A DNA stretch of 64,000 nt from Datisca glomerata (taxonomy: Eukaryota > Streptophyta > Magnoliopsida > Cucurbitales > Datiscaceae), in NCBI GenBank assembly GCA_003255025.1, contig QANY01009128.1, positions 1,798,547-1,862,546 of the forward strand. Reading direction: 5' to 3'. Numbering within the stretch: position 1 is the first letter of the stretch; every line of letters starts with the position of its first letter. The notes below the pieces were generated by a model. It saw only the letters and a list, made by a program, of their open reading frames with translations. It searched no databases and was not told where the DNA came from. Shown in pieces: positions 1 through 11,770 of this stretch. The position numbers and the translations under genes are program-made.

Positions 1-983
1 TGAAAAACATGTCCCTGCTCCGGTTATTGATAATGTGTCCAGAAAATACAAGATTTCAGGTGAGGTTGTTCAAGAAGGCATTATGTCTTGGGACAACTCC
101 ATTGTTGGGCATTTTCTTGCTGAAAACCCAGCTTTCAACTATGTTAAACAAGCTTTTTTCGGCTTTGGGAGGAAAAAGGGCTGCTGGAGGTGGCTAAGAA
201 TAGTGAAGGCTTTTCTTCTTCAAGTTTAAGACAAAGGAGGATAGTGAAGCTATCATTAAGGGAGGTCCATGGTTCCTTCTAGGAAGACCCATCATTCTGA
301 AAATTTGGATTCCAAGTATGAAGTTAACAAAGGATGAGACGTCTAAAATCCCTATATGGGTAAAGATGTGGATTATTCCCCCTATTTAATGGACTAAAAA
401 GGGAATTTTTAGTGTTAGTAGTATTTTAGGAACTCCATTGTATGTTGATACTGTGACTGCAAATAGGGGAAATATGACTTTCGTAAAAGTTTATATTGAA
501 ATAGATGTTACTTCAGAATTACCTAAATCAATTGATATTGATTTGAATGAAGTGGATATTGAGACTTTGACTGTATAAGTTGAATATATGAGAGTTCTTA
601 AGGTTTGTACAATTTGTAAATTTTTTGGGCCTGATTGCAAGGCTAAAACTCAAGTTGTTCAAGTTGAGAAGAAGCCTAACAAACAAGAATGGGTGAAGGT
701 GACAAGAAAAAATGAACCAGAACCTTTGAAGGAGCTGGAGGTTGTTTTACCTGAAAATTTAGATGCCGATACTCAAGCTGAAGGTTATGAAGCTATTTTA
801 AACTCAGAACCATGTGATGTTGATGATCAAGCTGAAAAATTAGATGTTGATTCTTATTCTTCACAGGTAAAAATTTTGAGCAGTCCTATTACTCAAGAGT
901 GTCGTAAGAATAATACATGTTCTTCCTCTTCTACTTCTAATCTTTCTTCAAGGCAGAAGCAACGTTTGAGGCAGGCAGCATAA
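1..983 (+). pseudogene. LINE ORF1, DUF4283 domain, broken
   Basis: Plant LINE ORF1 proteins carry a DUF4283 domain thought to bind RNA. Here the typical pieces appear in order but in changing frames: SWDNSIVGHFLAENPAF with a downstream FGFGRKKG (35-190), a GGPWFLLGRPIILKIW-like stretch (about 260-310), IPIWVKMW (350-370), and LGTPLYVDTVT (about 428-460). The last open part (588-983) is a charged, low-complexity tail ending in basic residues (SSRQKQRLRQAA). In-frame stops near 229, 390 and 578 break it. Assignment rests on the block order, which is characteristic of the family. Confidence 0.75.
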
Positions 984-1042
984 AAAATCAGGAAAAAGGG
1001 TGGTGACCAGGTGATTTCTTCACTTTCTCCTATCCATTCTTA

Positions 1043-1756
1043 GTGTTAGTAAATTTTGCAGCATGGAATGTTAGAGGTTTCAACCACTCCTCTAAACATT
1101 CTGAAGCTAGGAAGGTTGTAGTTAAATACAATCTAAAGTTGTGTGGTTTATTGGAGACTAGAGTTCAAATGAAGCATTTTCCAAGAATTATAACTACTAT
1201 TTTTCCTTTTTGGAGTGTTGTTCATAATTACGCTTGGGACCATTTGGGTTGCATTTGACATTGTTTTCTTCATGTGTACCTTTGTATATGATGCCACAAA
1301 TGTTATTGCAAGAAGACAACTTTGGGGTGATTTAATAAATCTAAATGCAAATGCTCAAAATTTTCCATGGATCATTCTTGGAGATTTTAATGAGATTTTG
1401 CATCCGGGTGAAAAGAAATGAGGCTCCTTTGAGTGGTATGAGGGCATGAAAGATTTTGCAAGGTGTTTGAATAGTATTGCAAATGATCTTCCTTACAACG
1501 GAGCTATTTTGACTTTGTGGATCATCAAGCTGGGAGAACTAGTATACATACTAAAATTGATAGAGCACTTGTTAATCCTACCTGGAAGGACATATTTGGG
1601 AGGGCTAAAGCTCATTTTGGCAACCCAAGTTGTTCTGATCATACTCCAACAGTGGTAAGTTTTCTTCCTGCAACTTTTAGGTATAAAACGAATTTTAAGT
1701 TCTTTAATTTTTGGACTGAGATTGAAGGCTATTCTGAGACTGTCCAACATGCATGA
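1043..1756 (+). pseudogene. LINE ORF2 endonuclease domain, broken
   Basis: This is the apurinic-type endonuclease that nicks target DNA in LINE retrotransposition. Motifs seen are AAWNVRGFN (about 1058-1084), a LCGLLETRV block carrying the catalytic Glu (about 1135-1168), FPWIILGDFNEILHPGEK (about 1362-1417) with the catalytic GDFNE, and a SDHTPTVVSF block with the C-terminal catalytic SDH (about 1635-1670). They lie in different frames, separated by stops at about 1256, 1419 and 1656, so no functional enzyme can be made. Confidence 0.8.
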
Positions 1757-1817
1757 AATGTAGATGTTTATGGTACTGAAATGTTCAAGTTGGTAAAAAA
1801 AATTAAAATTAGTTAAA

Positions 1818-3335
1818 TTGGCCCTTAAAAGATTTAATGGATCTTGTTGTAGTAATGTTTCTAGCAGAGTTAGTGAAGCTAGGGCAGCTTTGGAATGTGC
1901 ACAAGACTTTCTGAATTTGAATCCTATTTCCTTGTTTGCTCAGACGGAAGCTCAGAAAGCTTTTAAGACCTTTCATGATTGGAAAATTGCGGAGGAAAGC
2001 TTCTATATGCAAAAGTCTAGAGTAAATTGGCTAAACCTAGGAGATGACAACACTTCTTTCTTCTTTGATGCTGTAAAATCTCATAGAAGGAGAGCTTCTA
2101 TTAACTTTCTTATTAATGAGCAGGCTAAAGTGGTTACTGATGCTGATGAAGTTTAGAATGTGATTGTTAGATTTTATGAAGACTTACTTGGTAAACAGCT
2201 TGCTCCCTAGACATTGATTGGAGCATTCTCAGTTCTTTCTTGCCTCTTAAGGATAGTAATGAAAATTGTGATAAGATGATTCTACCTTTCACTACTCAAG
2301 AGATTAGAGATATCTTCTTTCATTTCAAGGACAGGAAAACTCCTGGTCCGAATGGCTTTAATGTTGGTTTCTTTAAAAAGATTTGGCATATTAGAGGCCT
2401 AAGACAAAGACACCCGATCTCTCCTTATCTTGTTGTGCTTGTTATGAAGGTTTTTACAGGAATCATGCAACAATGTTCTTTAAAACCTGAATTTCAGTTT
2501 CACTGGAGATGTAGAAAGAATAGAGTGGTAAATCTTTGCTTTGCTAATGATATGCTAATTTTCTACAAAGGTCCTTGTCAATCTGTGTAGGTTGTTATGG
2601 AGGGATTAAACTTGTTTGGTGCTCTTTCCAGGTTGAAGCCTAATGTGGGTAAGAGTAATGTATTCTTTTCTGAATTTTCTGAGGAGGAACATGATAATAT
2701 TCTTTCTTTTCTAGTTTTTCCAAAGGAACTTTGCCTGTTAGATATCTGATATCTACTAAGTTGAATAATGTCCATTGTGAGGTTCTAGTTGATAAGATTA
2801 TCTTTAGAGTAAAAGAATGGGAGAATAGGCACTTAACATATGCAGGTTGGCTCCAACTGATCAGGGCCACTTTGATTGATATCCAATGGTGTAGCTTGCT
2901 TATACTTCCTAAAAAGATTATAAAGCTTGTAAATGATGATTTGAGAAACTTTCTCTGGACTGGTAAAACTGATTTATGTAAGGCTTATAAGATTGCTTGC
3001 AAGCTTATGCGTGCTCCATTTATGGCAGGTGGATTGAATTTGAGGGACACCGTTACATGGAATCAGGCTGCAGTGTCTGAATACTTTTGGAAGCTTTCTA
3101 GAAGAGAAAAAAGTTCTTTATGGGTAGCTTGGTGTTCATCCAATCTTCTTAGAAATCACTATATATTCACAGTCAAGATGTGTTTTGACCTTTCTTGGTT
3201 TTGGAGAAAACTTATTCAACTGAGGGGTAAGATTGCTCATCTGTGCAGTGTTGAAGTGGGTGATGGAAACTCTATTTGTTTATTTACAGATCCTTGTGTG
3301 CCGAATGGCTCCCTATTTCAACAGTTTGGCTAGGA
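1818..3335 (+). pseudogene. LINE ORF2 reverse transcriptase, internally deleted
   Basis: The stretch NWLNLGDDNTSFFF (about 2020-2070) precedes the reverse-transcriptase fingers in plant LINEs. The RT block KDRKTPGPNGFNVGFFKKIW (2327-2387) is followed directly by GLRQRHPISPYL (about 2395-2432). The part normally between them, including the first catalytic Asp region, is missing. The usual F/YADD catalytic box reads FANDMLIF (about 2545-2568), losing one Asp. Later parts (2731-3333) match the post-RT thumb and connector, with blocks such as GGLNLRDTVTWNQA. The copy is inactive through deletion, catalytic change and frameshifts. Confidence 0.85.
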
Positions 3336-3420
3336 TATAGTTGTTCAGACAGGTTTATCTCTTTATACTCCACTTTTTACATTTATTGAGGATGAGTAGT
3401 GGGTTTGGATAAATTCAAGC

Positions 3421-4012
3421 TTGGAGACTGTATTTTCTTCTAGACATATTACTGTTCCTGTTCTGCATGATGTAGATGAATGGCTTTGGGGAATTTGTGA
3501 TTTTTCTAGAGATCATACTTATAGTGAGCTTGTTGGTGTTACTTCAGAAGTTGCTTGGTATAAAGCTGTTTGGTTCTTAGGCCATATTCCTAAGTGTTCC
3601 TTTATCCTTTGGTTAGCTATTCTTAATAAGCTAAATACCAAAGATAGAGTTTCACAATGGGATCGTGATATATATGAAGATTGTATTTTTTGCATGCATG
3701 TATCAGAATCAATCTCTCACCTCTTTCTGGATTATGATTATGTAGCTCATATTCTTGGTCTTGTTATGAGGAAATGTGGAGAGAGATTGTAAATTTTAAT
3801 TGGACTTCTCTTATTCCATGGCTTGGTTCTTTAGTAAGTCTATTGAAAACTTATGTCCTACACTTATTTTTTCTTGCTTTATCTACTGTCTTTGGCTCAA
3901 AAGAAATAGGAGAATGTTTACGGGGGAATTTATGGATTCTTGTTGTTGTCTAGGAAGATATGATTTATGGTTAAGGAAAGACTTATCTTTATTGAAAAGA
4001 TTAGATGTTTAA
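3421..4012 (+). pseudogene. LINE C-terminal zf-RVT region
   Basis: The open stretches at 3421-3792 and 3800-4012 match the zinc-binding zf-RVT region at the C-terminus of plant LINE ORF2. Blocks seen are AVWFLGHIPKCSFILWLA, LNTKDRVSQW, a zinc-ligand CIFC pair followed by SISHLFLDYDY, where the last Cys ligand reads Tyr, and a later CLWLKRNRRMF block. A frame change near 3793 separates the halves. It belongs to the same LINE copy. Confidence 0.75.
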
Positions 4013-4124
4013 ATTCTGGTGATTTCATAACTAGTCTCTTTTTTTAAAATTATTTGGTTTCTTTGTGTTTGTACTCCTTAGAGTACGCCCCTTGTACTAG
4101 TGTAATACTTTTGGTTCATCGCAA

Positions 4125-4215
4125 AATTTTTTGCCTTTGATAAAAATAAGGCGGCAAAAGACGCCTTTGCAAAGGTGTTTTGATGCCTTTGCATGTGCAA
4201 AGGCTTTTTTGTTTT
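4125..4215. repeat. Short GCCTTTGCA-rich repeat resembling MULE subterminal sequence
   Basis: The stretch contains AAAAGACGCCTTTGCAAAGG and a second GATGCCTTTGCA with inverted partners. It resembles the AAAGACGCCTTC / AAGGTGTCTTTATAAAAG motifs at the right end of the MULE near 42630-42798. It may be the end of a related transposon abutting the LINE 3' end. No partner end was found, so the call is tentative. Confidence 0.35.
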
Positions 4216-4421
4216 TTTTTATTTTGCAAGAATTTTTTTTTTCAATATTTTACCCAATAACCAAAATCATCATGAAATAGAGCACCATTGCAACCATCAC
4301 TCAATAGTCGTTATATAAAAGTTATTATGGGATAGACATCATGTAAGGAAATTTGTAATGTTGTTGCAACCATCATGCAATAGTCAGAAAAAAAAATCAT
4401 GAGTTGTGAAGTTTTTTCTTT

Positions 4422-4643
4422 CATCATGATATTTTATATGATGGATTCTAAGATATGTTCCGAGCTTTTCTTCATTTTTTTAGTCAGGCATAGAGATTTC
4501 ATATCATATAGTTTCAAACCACCAACAAAGCGCATCATGATATTTTATATGCTGGATTCTAAGATATGTTCCGAGCTTTTCTTCATTTTTTTAGTCAGGC
4601 ATAGAGATTTCGTATCATATAGTTTCAAACCACCAACAAAGCG
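4422..4643. repeat. 111-bp tandem duplication
   Basis: Two near-identical head-to-tail copies lie at 4422-4532 and 4533-4643, each starting CATCATGATATTTTATATG. They differ at only a few positions, for example gatgg/gctgg and ttcat/ttcgt. The start of a third copy follows at 4644. High identity suggests a recent local duplication. Confidence 0.9.
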
Positions 4644-4649
4644 CATCAT

Positions 4650-5060
4650 GTATTCCTTTACACCACCAATCTTCTCATTGTACTTGAATAACCTCTTTGT
4701 CTGAAGCATCTTTTACAAGTGCTCAGAAGTGATATGTTGGTAAAGTCATCATTCATCTCGTGCACTGACGGTACTTGCATCGTGACAGTGGGTGTGATGA
4801 CGACTGGAGAAGGGTTACATGGATTGCCTACATTTTCATCGCCAGTGGTTGTAACAGGCCTCAAGACACAATTGGCAGGTGCATGTGTATGTGCAGTAAG
4901 TAGACTGCTCCTAGGAAGTATTTTCGTTCATCTCATGTACTGTCAAGTTTACTAGTAAGCTTGTGTAATTTTCAATCCGAGAGAAAGTACAGATAGATAA
5001 TCCACGTCCAACCATAGTTATAGTTGTAGTGACAAATCACTCCCCAGTGGAGTTGCCAAA
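4650..5060 (-). mobile_element. Gypsy-type leader fragment next to PBS
   Basis: Read on the minus strand, the sequence directly after the LTR (ending at 5061) is a primer-binding-site-like motif, TGGCAACTCCACTGGGGA (about 5041-5058). This closely matches the GGCGACTCCGCTGGGGA motif common in plant Gypsy elements. The remaining stretch toward 4650 would be 5' leader and gag start. It has one open stretch of 68 codons (4864-4658) that I cannot assign. Confidence 0.5.
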
Positions 5061-5637
5061 TGTTCAGTAGCTAAGGGGGTGTGACTGTGACGTCACGTGA
5101 GTGCAGTTACATGTGTGATCTAGTCACAATAAACGTAAATATAACCTGGGAACGTGGAGGTTGAAATCTGATAGGGTGAATGATGAGCACTTTGAGTCAA
5201 CCAATAGAAGGTGACAAAATGCTCTTGGGAGGAGGAATTCAAAGAGAATTCTCAAAGTCTAATAAGTGGAAATATGAAGCCAATGCCAAAAGCCCTTTTC
5301 AATGAAAGGAATATCTCTATTTATAGAGAAGTTTACATGCGAGGTCCACTCCAATTAATCTAGTGTCTAATTGGCAGTGAACCCTACGTTATGTCACCTC
5401 AACAAGCTCATTGAGGAGGCAACATCCAGCCATCATTGGTCATAATTATAAATTATGGGCCCACCATAATGATGAGAAAGGTTGTATTCGTCCGGGACCC
5501 TCCCAAGGGATGTCTTACCTACTAAGTCTCTTCCCGCAATGGGAAGATGGCACATCCATAGCCCTAAAAAAGGCCATACTGACGAAGGGATAAACTTTCC
5601 AGTATAGCGAACCTCGTCCAAATCCTACCAGACTACA
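5061..5637 (-). mobile_element. LTR of a minus-strand Gypsy element with internal sequence on both sides
   Basis: On the minus strand it begins TGTAGTCTGG (5637) and ends CTACTGAACA (5061), giving the TG...CA ends of an LTR of 577 bp. A CTATTTATAG TATA-like box lies at about 5316-5325. A purine tract (CATCTGGGGGC on the minus strand, 5638-5648) precedes it and a PBS-like motif follows it. A normal 3' LTR has only the former and a normal 5' LTR only the latter. Confidence 0.5.
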
Positions 5638-7626
5638 GCCCCCAGATGTGTTCCCATGTAAGAGATCCACTTAAGTATTTGTCACTTGACTTAGTGGTTA
5701 CGACGATATGAACGAATACATAGAAAGAACAAAATAATAAAAGTTACACTTCGCTGAAGTGGATCGAGCAATCACGTTGAAAAGTCAAAGTTGATACTTG
5801 ATAGTAGTTCATAGGAGAGTCGAAGTTATAGCGGTCAACCATGTGAATGACGGAGTGCACCCATGTACAAAAGTCAATTGAGAACGAAAAATTATCAGTA
5901 CCTATTTCACAACAGTGGATGAAATTCAAGCTGCAAGAATGCAGATCAACCTGCTTGCAAGTACTGCGCTGAAAACTGAATCAAGAACAATCAGTTCAGA
6001 AACATCTCAATTCAATTTTGTCCATATTCATGAAACAAACTGGCATGGTAAATGATAAAAGAGTTCGAGTCATTTGTGAAACATCATTACTCTCATATAT
6101 TTGTTTTTTAGATGGTTAATTAGAAGAAGGTTTTTAAGCAATATATGTTTTAATATACAAACTCCGACGACGTTCCAGCTAATGAGCTAAAGTGAAATGC
6201 GTCTAGTCATTGTCACTCTCTGTTTGGTAGCAGAGTAGGATGAGAAAAGAAACGAAAGATGGAGATCAACATCAGAAAAGAAAGAGGAGACGTAAATAAC
6301 AGACCTCGTTCCTAAATACGTGTAGATAAGTAGATCTAGATGCATAACAACATAAGTCTTAGATGAGGTGCTTCTTTTGCGTCTGTCAAATAAGAAATCA
6401 CTATGAAAAGCATATATGTATTCATATCGCAGCAAAATGAATGATGATTTACAATTGAAATAGAAAGTTAATATCAATATCAAAAGAACCGTACCTAATA
6501 GATAAAGTTGAGGTTCTTCGAACTCTGCAGATGTGGTCGATTTTCATGAGAGAGAGAGAGAGTATTGACGACTGTAGCATGCATGCGAACAAAAATTGGT
6601 TATGCTCAAGTGAAGTGAGCTTGAAGGGGCATGATTTAAAAGGGTGTGTGCTGCAACCAAATATAACCGTCAGACTTGGGTGCCAGAAATATGGATTTTT
6701 TTTTATAGAAGTTACGTTATAAATTCTAAGAGGAATAAAAAAATATGATTTGAACCCACGACTTTTAAAGTATGAGTGTGCGGGCTTAACAAACAGCGGT
6801 AACCCAATTTATCTCAGAAACAGAGAAATATGAAATAGCGGGAAGAGCGCGTCATTCATATGTTCATGACTGATGATCAGTCACTTATGAGGCCGTGCCC
6901 ATAGTAATGCAAGTCAAGCAGCTGGTAATAATATTAGATGGTTGGGTTGTTTATTTGTAGCGGTCTAACACCAATACGAACAAAGCATTATTATATAACT
7001 TGGAGTTTGAAATCATATCTAAACTTTTGATTAATTATGCTATATACCCCGGTCGGGTGTATACACTTTTTAAATCACTTCAAATTTTTTAGTTATCTCA
7101 TTTTTAAATCAAAGTGTTAATATCACAATCGATATAAGAAAAATATTTAGACCAATTTGAACTATTTTATTATTCATAGGTTGTCGTGGTCTCGATAAAG
7201 ATTTAGCTTTGCCGAACTCTCAAATTGTTAAAAATCTTGAGTTAATAATTATAACTAGACTACTAGCAGGGTCATTCTACATTGTAGCTCCTGTACAATG
7301 CATGCGATGTTTTTATTTACATGAGTACATTAACGACGTAGATACATACAGATTTTATGTGTATATATAAAAACAGTGTATCTTATAAAGGCTGTATCCT
7401 AGAACTTTCGGTATGATAAAACATTGAAAATTGTCAGATTCCTTCACATGAATCATCCAAATAGACCAAGTCACTACCTTCCTAAACTAATCAAAGTAAC
7501 ATTTACAAATTTTTTTATTCCATTTTAATTGTACTCTTAAATTAAAGAGAGTACATAAACTAACCCAATATATATATATATATATATATATTAGTACTTG
7601 TGTAATAACTGAAAACATGTAAGTAA
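5638..7626. other. Intergenic / old element debris without recognisable genes
   Basis: The first bases would be the 3' internal region of the Gypsy remnant. Beyond that I see no coding motifs. A short GA run lies near 6549-6562 and a (TA)n run at 7568-7591. Open stretches are short and lack recognisable composition. Confidence 0.5.
7568..7591. repeat. (TA)n microsatellite
   Basis: An uninterrupted alternating TA run of about 12 units lies 35 bp left of the Gypsy LTR. Confidence 0.95.
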
Positions 7627-8160
7627 TGTTGAGGAGTAAAATATGTCAGTATCGACTGTCGAGGGGTCCGTCACGTATCGCTTCGTGATTTGTCTATGAG
7701 TCTACAAATATCAGGAACGATCGTGAAAGAAATAGACACGGAACCGGGGGTGCCTCACCTAATGACTCCGACGATCAAGTCAGTAGAGTATTTAGAGAAA
7801 AGTAGCAGTGTGGAGAACTACTTACCATTTAATGGAGATCATCATATATTAATAATGATTTTCTGAATCAGTTAAACGTCCAGATTCAGTATATCTTCTT
7901 CCTTACTCTGATAAAGAATGGAGATATTCATGGAGAATATTCTCCGATCAGGATATTTTGGTTATCATCTTATCCTTTTTAACAACCATTGAGATTGCTT
8001 GATAGATTTGATGTGTGCCTATCATTTCTTTGTATGACTGATTATTATATTTTATCGTGACAGAAAAATGATATCAGCTATCTCGAGTAGCCATGATCCT
8101 AGGTATAAGATTACCTCATCATCCGTGTGACCTCGGTAGTATAAGTATATATGAGGTTGT
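7627..8160 (-). mobile_element. Left (3') LTR of the Gypsy element, distal part
   Basis: Bases 7627-8160 align throughout with 31063-31600 and share landmarks such as ACTCCGACGAT, TTAGAGAAAAG and CAGTGTGGAGAA. At 8160 the match breaks at the Copia LTR and resumes at 20784 with the repeated GTTGT. Confidence 0.85.
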
Positions 8161-9981
8161 TGTTGAGATTATGTCCATATAGTAAGGTGTAATAACTATT
8201 TATGAGCATTTAGTTATTTCTCTCACATTTTGTATTACTGAATTTAATGAATGAATGAAAGTTTTTCTATTAATCAAAGTGTGTTTATAATTTACTCAAG
8301 TTCTAAACTATTGTCAATATAAGAAGAGTAAAGACTGAGTGATCTTCCAGACAAACTCGTCTTAAATAGTTCAGAACGTCATTCGCAATCTTAGGATCAA
8401 CTGGGCAATCGAGTCTGATTACGACTGTTAGGTTGAACCAAAGGATGTCGGTCTTAGGGCATGAGAGTGGTGACTCTAACGGTTGACCTAGACATGTTGT
8501 GAAACATATTGAATAAACCAGTAACAAATTAGTTTGGAGTAAAATCATTTATCTAGCTCTAAATCTAATTGTTACACCTTAAGGGTATTTTCATAATTAT
8601 CTTAATCCTGAGGTGAAGACGAAACTTGACCTAGTTAGTTATGATCTTTGATAAGTTAGAGGAGTGAGTTCGAATTATCGGACAATACCTCGACTGTTGG
8701 AATCATGATTCAACTATGTTGGAGTTGCATGATTCACATATATGAAAATTGGTGGTTAAATTGTAAAATGCAACAATATCACCTTATGCTTTATTGATGA
8801 GTGTGTGAATAAATTAACCTACCCAGGTACTCGATGAAATATATCATTGAATAAGACATGGGGAATTGTACAAGACAATTCACTATGATGTCTTTCTTTT
8901 TCACAGTCAATAAAAGAGTTAAGAAAATAATAACAAGTGGGGTAAAACGGTAATTTTACATCTCACTCTTGTTAAGGGTAATATGTTAAAATATTTTATA
9001 GACCGTGAAATAAAAGTGTTTATTTGCACCAACAAAAAATGTAGAGCGCATAAAGCAAGAGTTGATTCGGCATCGAACCTATAGTGGAGTCGTACGATGT
9101 TAGAAATAAATAGGTCGAGAATATATAGAGATAAATGCACCGGTTATTTGAATCCTATAGATTTATTTATGTGGGTCTATTCGGTCTCAAGAGCAACTCA
9201 TTTGGACAATAATAGAAGAAATAATATCAGTTTGACCAAAATGTATTTTAAGCCAATGTGTAATTTCTAAATTCATATGTGATGGGTGCTGTCACTTAAT
9301 TAGTGGAGAGTAATTAATTGATGTTCAAACTAATTAATTTATTATTATTTTTAATTATTGAATAATTAGTAAATAAGAGAAATTAATTAATTAATTGATG
9401 GAGATCAATTTTAGGTTCATGAATTTGGACACAATATTAATTTTAATGAGAGATGCAATTTTCGGCAATTATAGATTATAAGGGTGAATTTTAGAAATTA
9501 CACATATATGGGGTACATGTGAAAATTTCAAAATTATTTTATAAGGGATGACATTAGGGTTGCCTCCTAAGTTTGTTGACACAACCCTAATCTCATAGAC
9601 AGAAAAAGGTCATCCCCCTCTTACTGGTGTCGATGAATTCATAGATGTCAGTTTTTTTTAGAGCCCACACTTAGTTCCAACGGCATTCTTACGAGATATA
9701 CTTCTGAATTAACGAGTGGTTGTTGGTGTGAAGACTAATTGAAGTTCTTAGATTTGAAGATCGAACAACGTGAAGCATTTAATAAGGATTTTACCAGTTC
9801 AGAAAGTCTCGATACAACGAAAATGTATAAATCATTTCTACATCTTTTGAATAAGTTTAACTGTGTATGCATAATCAGATGTATGATTTTAATATTTGGT
9901 GTAAAAAATAATAATATTCCGTGCACGAACCGTTCGTGGTTCAATGGTTTTTTTCTCAAATTTTTAAAACTCGATCCAACA
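8161..9981 (+). mobile_element. 5' LTR of the Copia element
   Basis: Length is 1821 bp, close to the 1842 bp of its partner at 18942-20783. The two share most of their length in order, including TTTATGAGCATTTAGTTATT / TTTATGAGTATTTAGTTATT near the start and GATCCAACA at the end. They differ by many substitutions, indels and local losses, so the insertion is not recent. Confidence 0.92.
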
Positions 9982-9983
9982 AT

Positions 9984-9995
9984 TGGTTTAGAGCT
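9984..9995 (+). other. Copia primer-binding site
   Basis: TGGTTTAGAGCT lies 2 bp after the 5' LTR. It resembles the TGGTATCAGAGC site used by plant Copia elements, which pairs with initiator tRNA-Met, with a small loss and one change. Confidence 0.7.
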
Positions 9996-11770
9996 TTGAT
10001 TTCTTGATTATCCATATTTTATGATTAAATATATGTATCATTGTATGTGATATAGGCATATTTTTGTATGGTAGATTCAAAATTACTTTGAATGTGTTTT
10101 ATGAATGGATCTTGAATTGTTGGCTTTAGGCATTTTGTTTTTCAATTATAGAATTGATTTACGTCGAAATTGAGGCATAAGATTTTGTGTAATTTATCTT
10201 CTTGCATAATTGTATTTTTTTTTAAATTTTACGTAATCCATCATCGCCTCAAAAAGTCACCGTCAAAACCGCCACCGCCGCCGCCCGCCGCCATGTCGCA
10301 CCGCCTCCTGCTGTCCACTATCGTGCCCTGCGTCGTGACTAGGGTTTGTGAAACCTTAAGGGATAACAATTATGGTTTAAGAAACTCTGTGATATTTCAC
10401 AAAAACCCTAATCTCATCTTTTATCTTTAAAATTTTGAATTTTGAATTTTAGAATTCAAACGGATAAAAGATAATTAAGATTCAAAAGATAATTATCTAA
10501 TTTTATCTATTTATCATTTTAGTTTTAAATTCAAAAAATAATTATCTATTTTATCTTTTTATATTTTGAATTTTGAATTTAAAAGGATAATAATCCATTT
10601 TATCTACTTTATCTTTTGAATTTTGAATTTAAAAGATAATTATCCATTTATCTTTTCATCTTTTATATTTTATTTAAAATGATTTTAAAGGGATTATTTA
10701 ATTAGGAAGATATTTTTCCTTAATTAAAGGGTTTGATAAAAAAAATTTGAATTTTAAAATTGGGACTGCACTGTTATAAAGAGTTACAAAATTGGTGAAA
10801 CTTCTTGAAGGACAAGAAGACTATTATAGATGCCATGAAGACTAGTATTTAAATTAATTATAATTTATTTATTATTCTTCTTTGGGTTTTAATTAGAAAT
10901 GAGCCAATAGAGAGGTTAATTTTGAATGGATGATTTATTATTAATCTCGAATCATCATATAACATGCCATATAGAAATAAAGATATGTCAATATACCATG
11001 TAGCATGTACATGCATCGTTATAGTTTAATTCATAATGGGTTATAATTTAAATATAGTGTGAATTTTATAAAAGTTATAAATTTTAAATTGGGATTTAAT
11101 TTTTATAAAAGTTTATAAATTTTTAAACTTGTTTTTTTTTTTCAAATTAATAAAGAGTTGTAAATTTTGAAAAAAAAACAAAGAAAAATTCATTTTTTTC
11201 CCAAAAACTAAGTGAGAGGGTCATTTACATAGAAACGTTCCCAAGGTCTCAAACACAAACTCGATCGTGGCATAAGGAATTGTTTAGAGTCGCCCTAGCG
11301 ATCCTCTCTTCGGTGGGAGAAACTTAGGAATCGTGTCGGTTTGAGTCATCGAGTTGCTTAAGAAGCTAAACCTTGTAAAGAAAGTGGTGAGGTAGGACTG
11401 TCCCTAGACGAACTGTTAGTTCATGACAACCTTTAAAAGTCGATGCGTTGGTTAAACACTTAGACCGAAGCACATTAGAATCCATCATAGGGACTAGTCA
11501 ATGGGGCTAAGGTGACCAAAATTGTTGGTGATTGGTTAAGCTAGATGTAGTGATATCTTGAAAATGTTAACCAAATGAGTGGAGTCTCGATGAGATATGA
11601 GGTAGCTTGGACGTGTCTTAGATAAGACAAGCTATCATTGTTGATCGTAATATCATGGAAACATATTTTTTATTAGATTTTTAAATATTTAAGTATTTAC
11701 ATCATGCATCATATTTTCCTAAATAATTGAGTATTTATTTACACCGCTTTATTTATTCTTTTCAGTAATC
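9996..11770 (+). other. Long untranslated leader of the Copia element
   Basis: About 1.8 kb lies between PBS and gag. It includes a GC-rich patch with CCGCCACCGCCGCC-type repeats (10267-10295) and a low-complexity block of TTTTGAATTTTGAATTTAAAAG and TTATCTATTTATC units (about 10425-10670). I see no protein-coding motif. Long leaders are known for several plant Copia lineages. Confidence 0.6.

Larger units (their letters stand above)
1..4130 (+). mobile_element. LINE (L1-type non-LTR retrotransposon), degenerate, 5' end outside window
   Basis: The order of coding remnants is that of a plant L1-type LINE: a DUF4283 gag-like domain, an endonuclease starting with the WNVRGFN motif, a reverse transcriptase with the KTPGPNGFN block, and a C-terminal zf-RVT region. 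All read on the plus strand but are split by stops and frameshifts, so the copy is dead. Its 3' end is placed near the TGTAATACTTTTGG stretch at about 4105-4120. I see no clear poly-A tail or target-site duplication. The 5' end lies outside the window. Confidence 0.88.

Noticed and set aside
4399..4704. Open frame with repeated MIFYMLDSKICSEL
   Set aside because: Explained by the 111-bp tandem duplication, whose length is a multiple of three.
10170..10430. Open frame with PPPPPP in the Copia leader
   Set aside because: Explained by a CCGCCGCC patch. No homology is evident and it lies in the untranslated leader.
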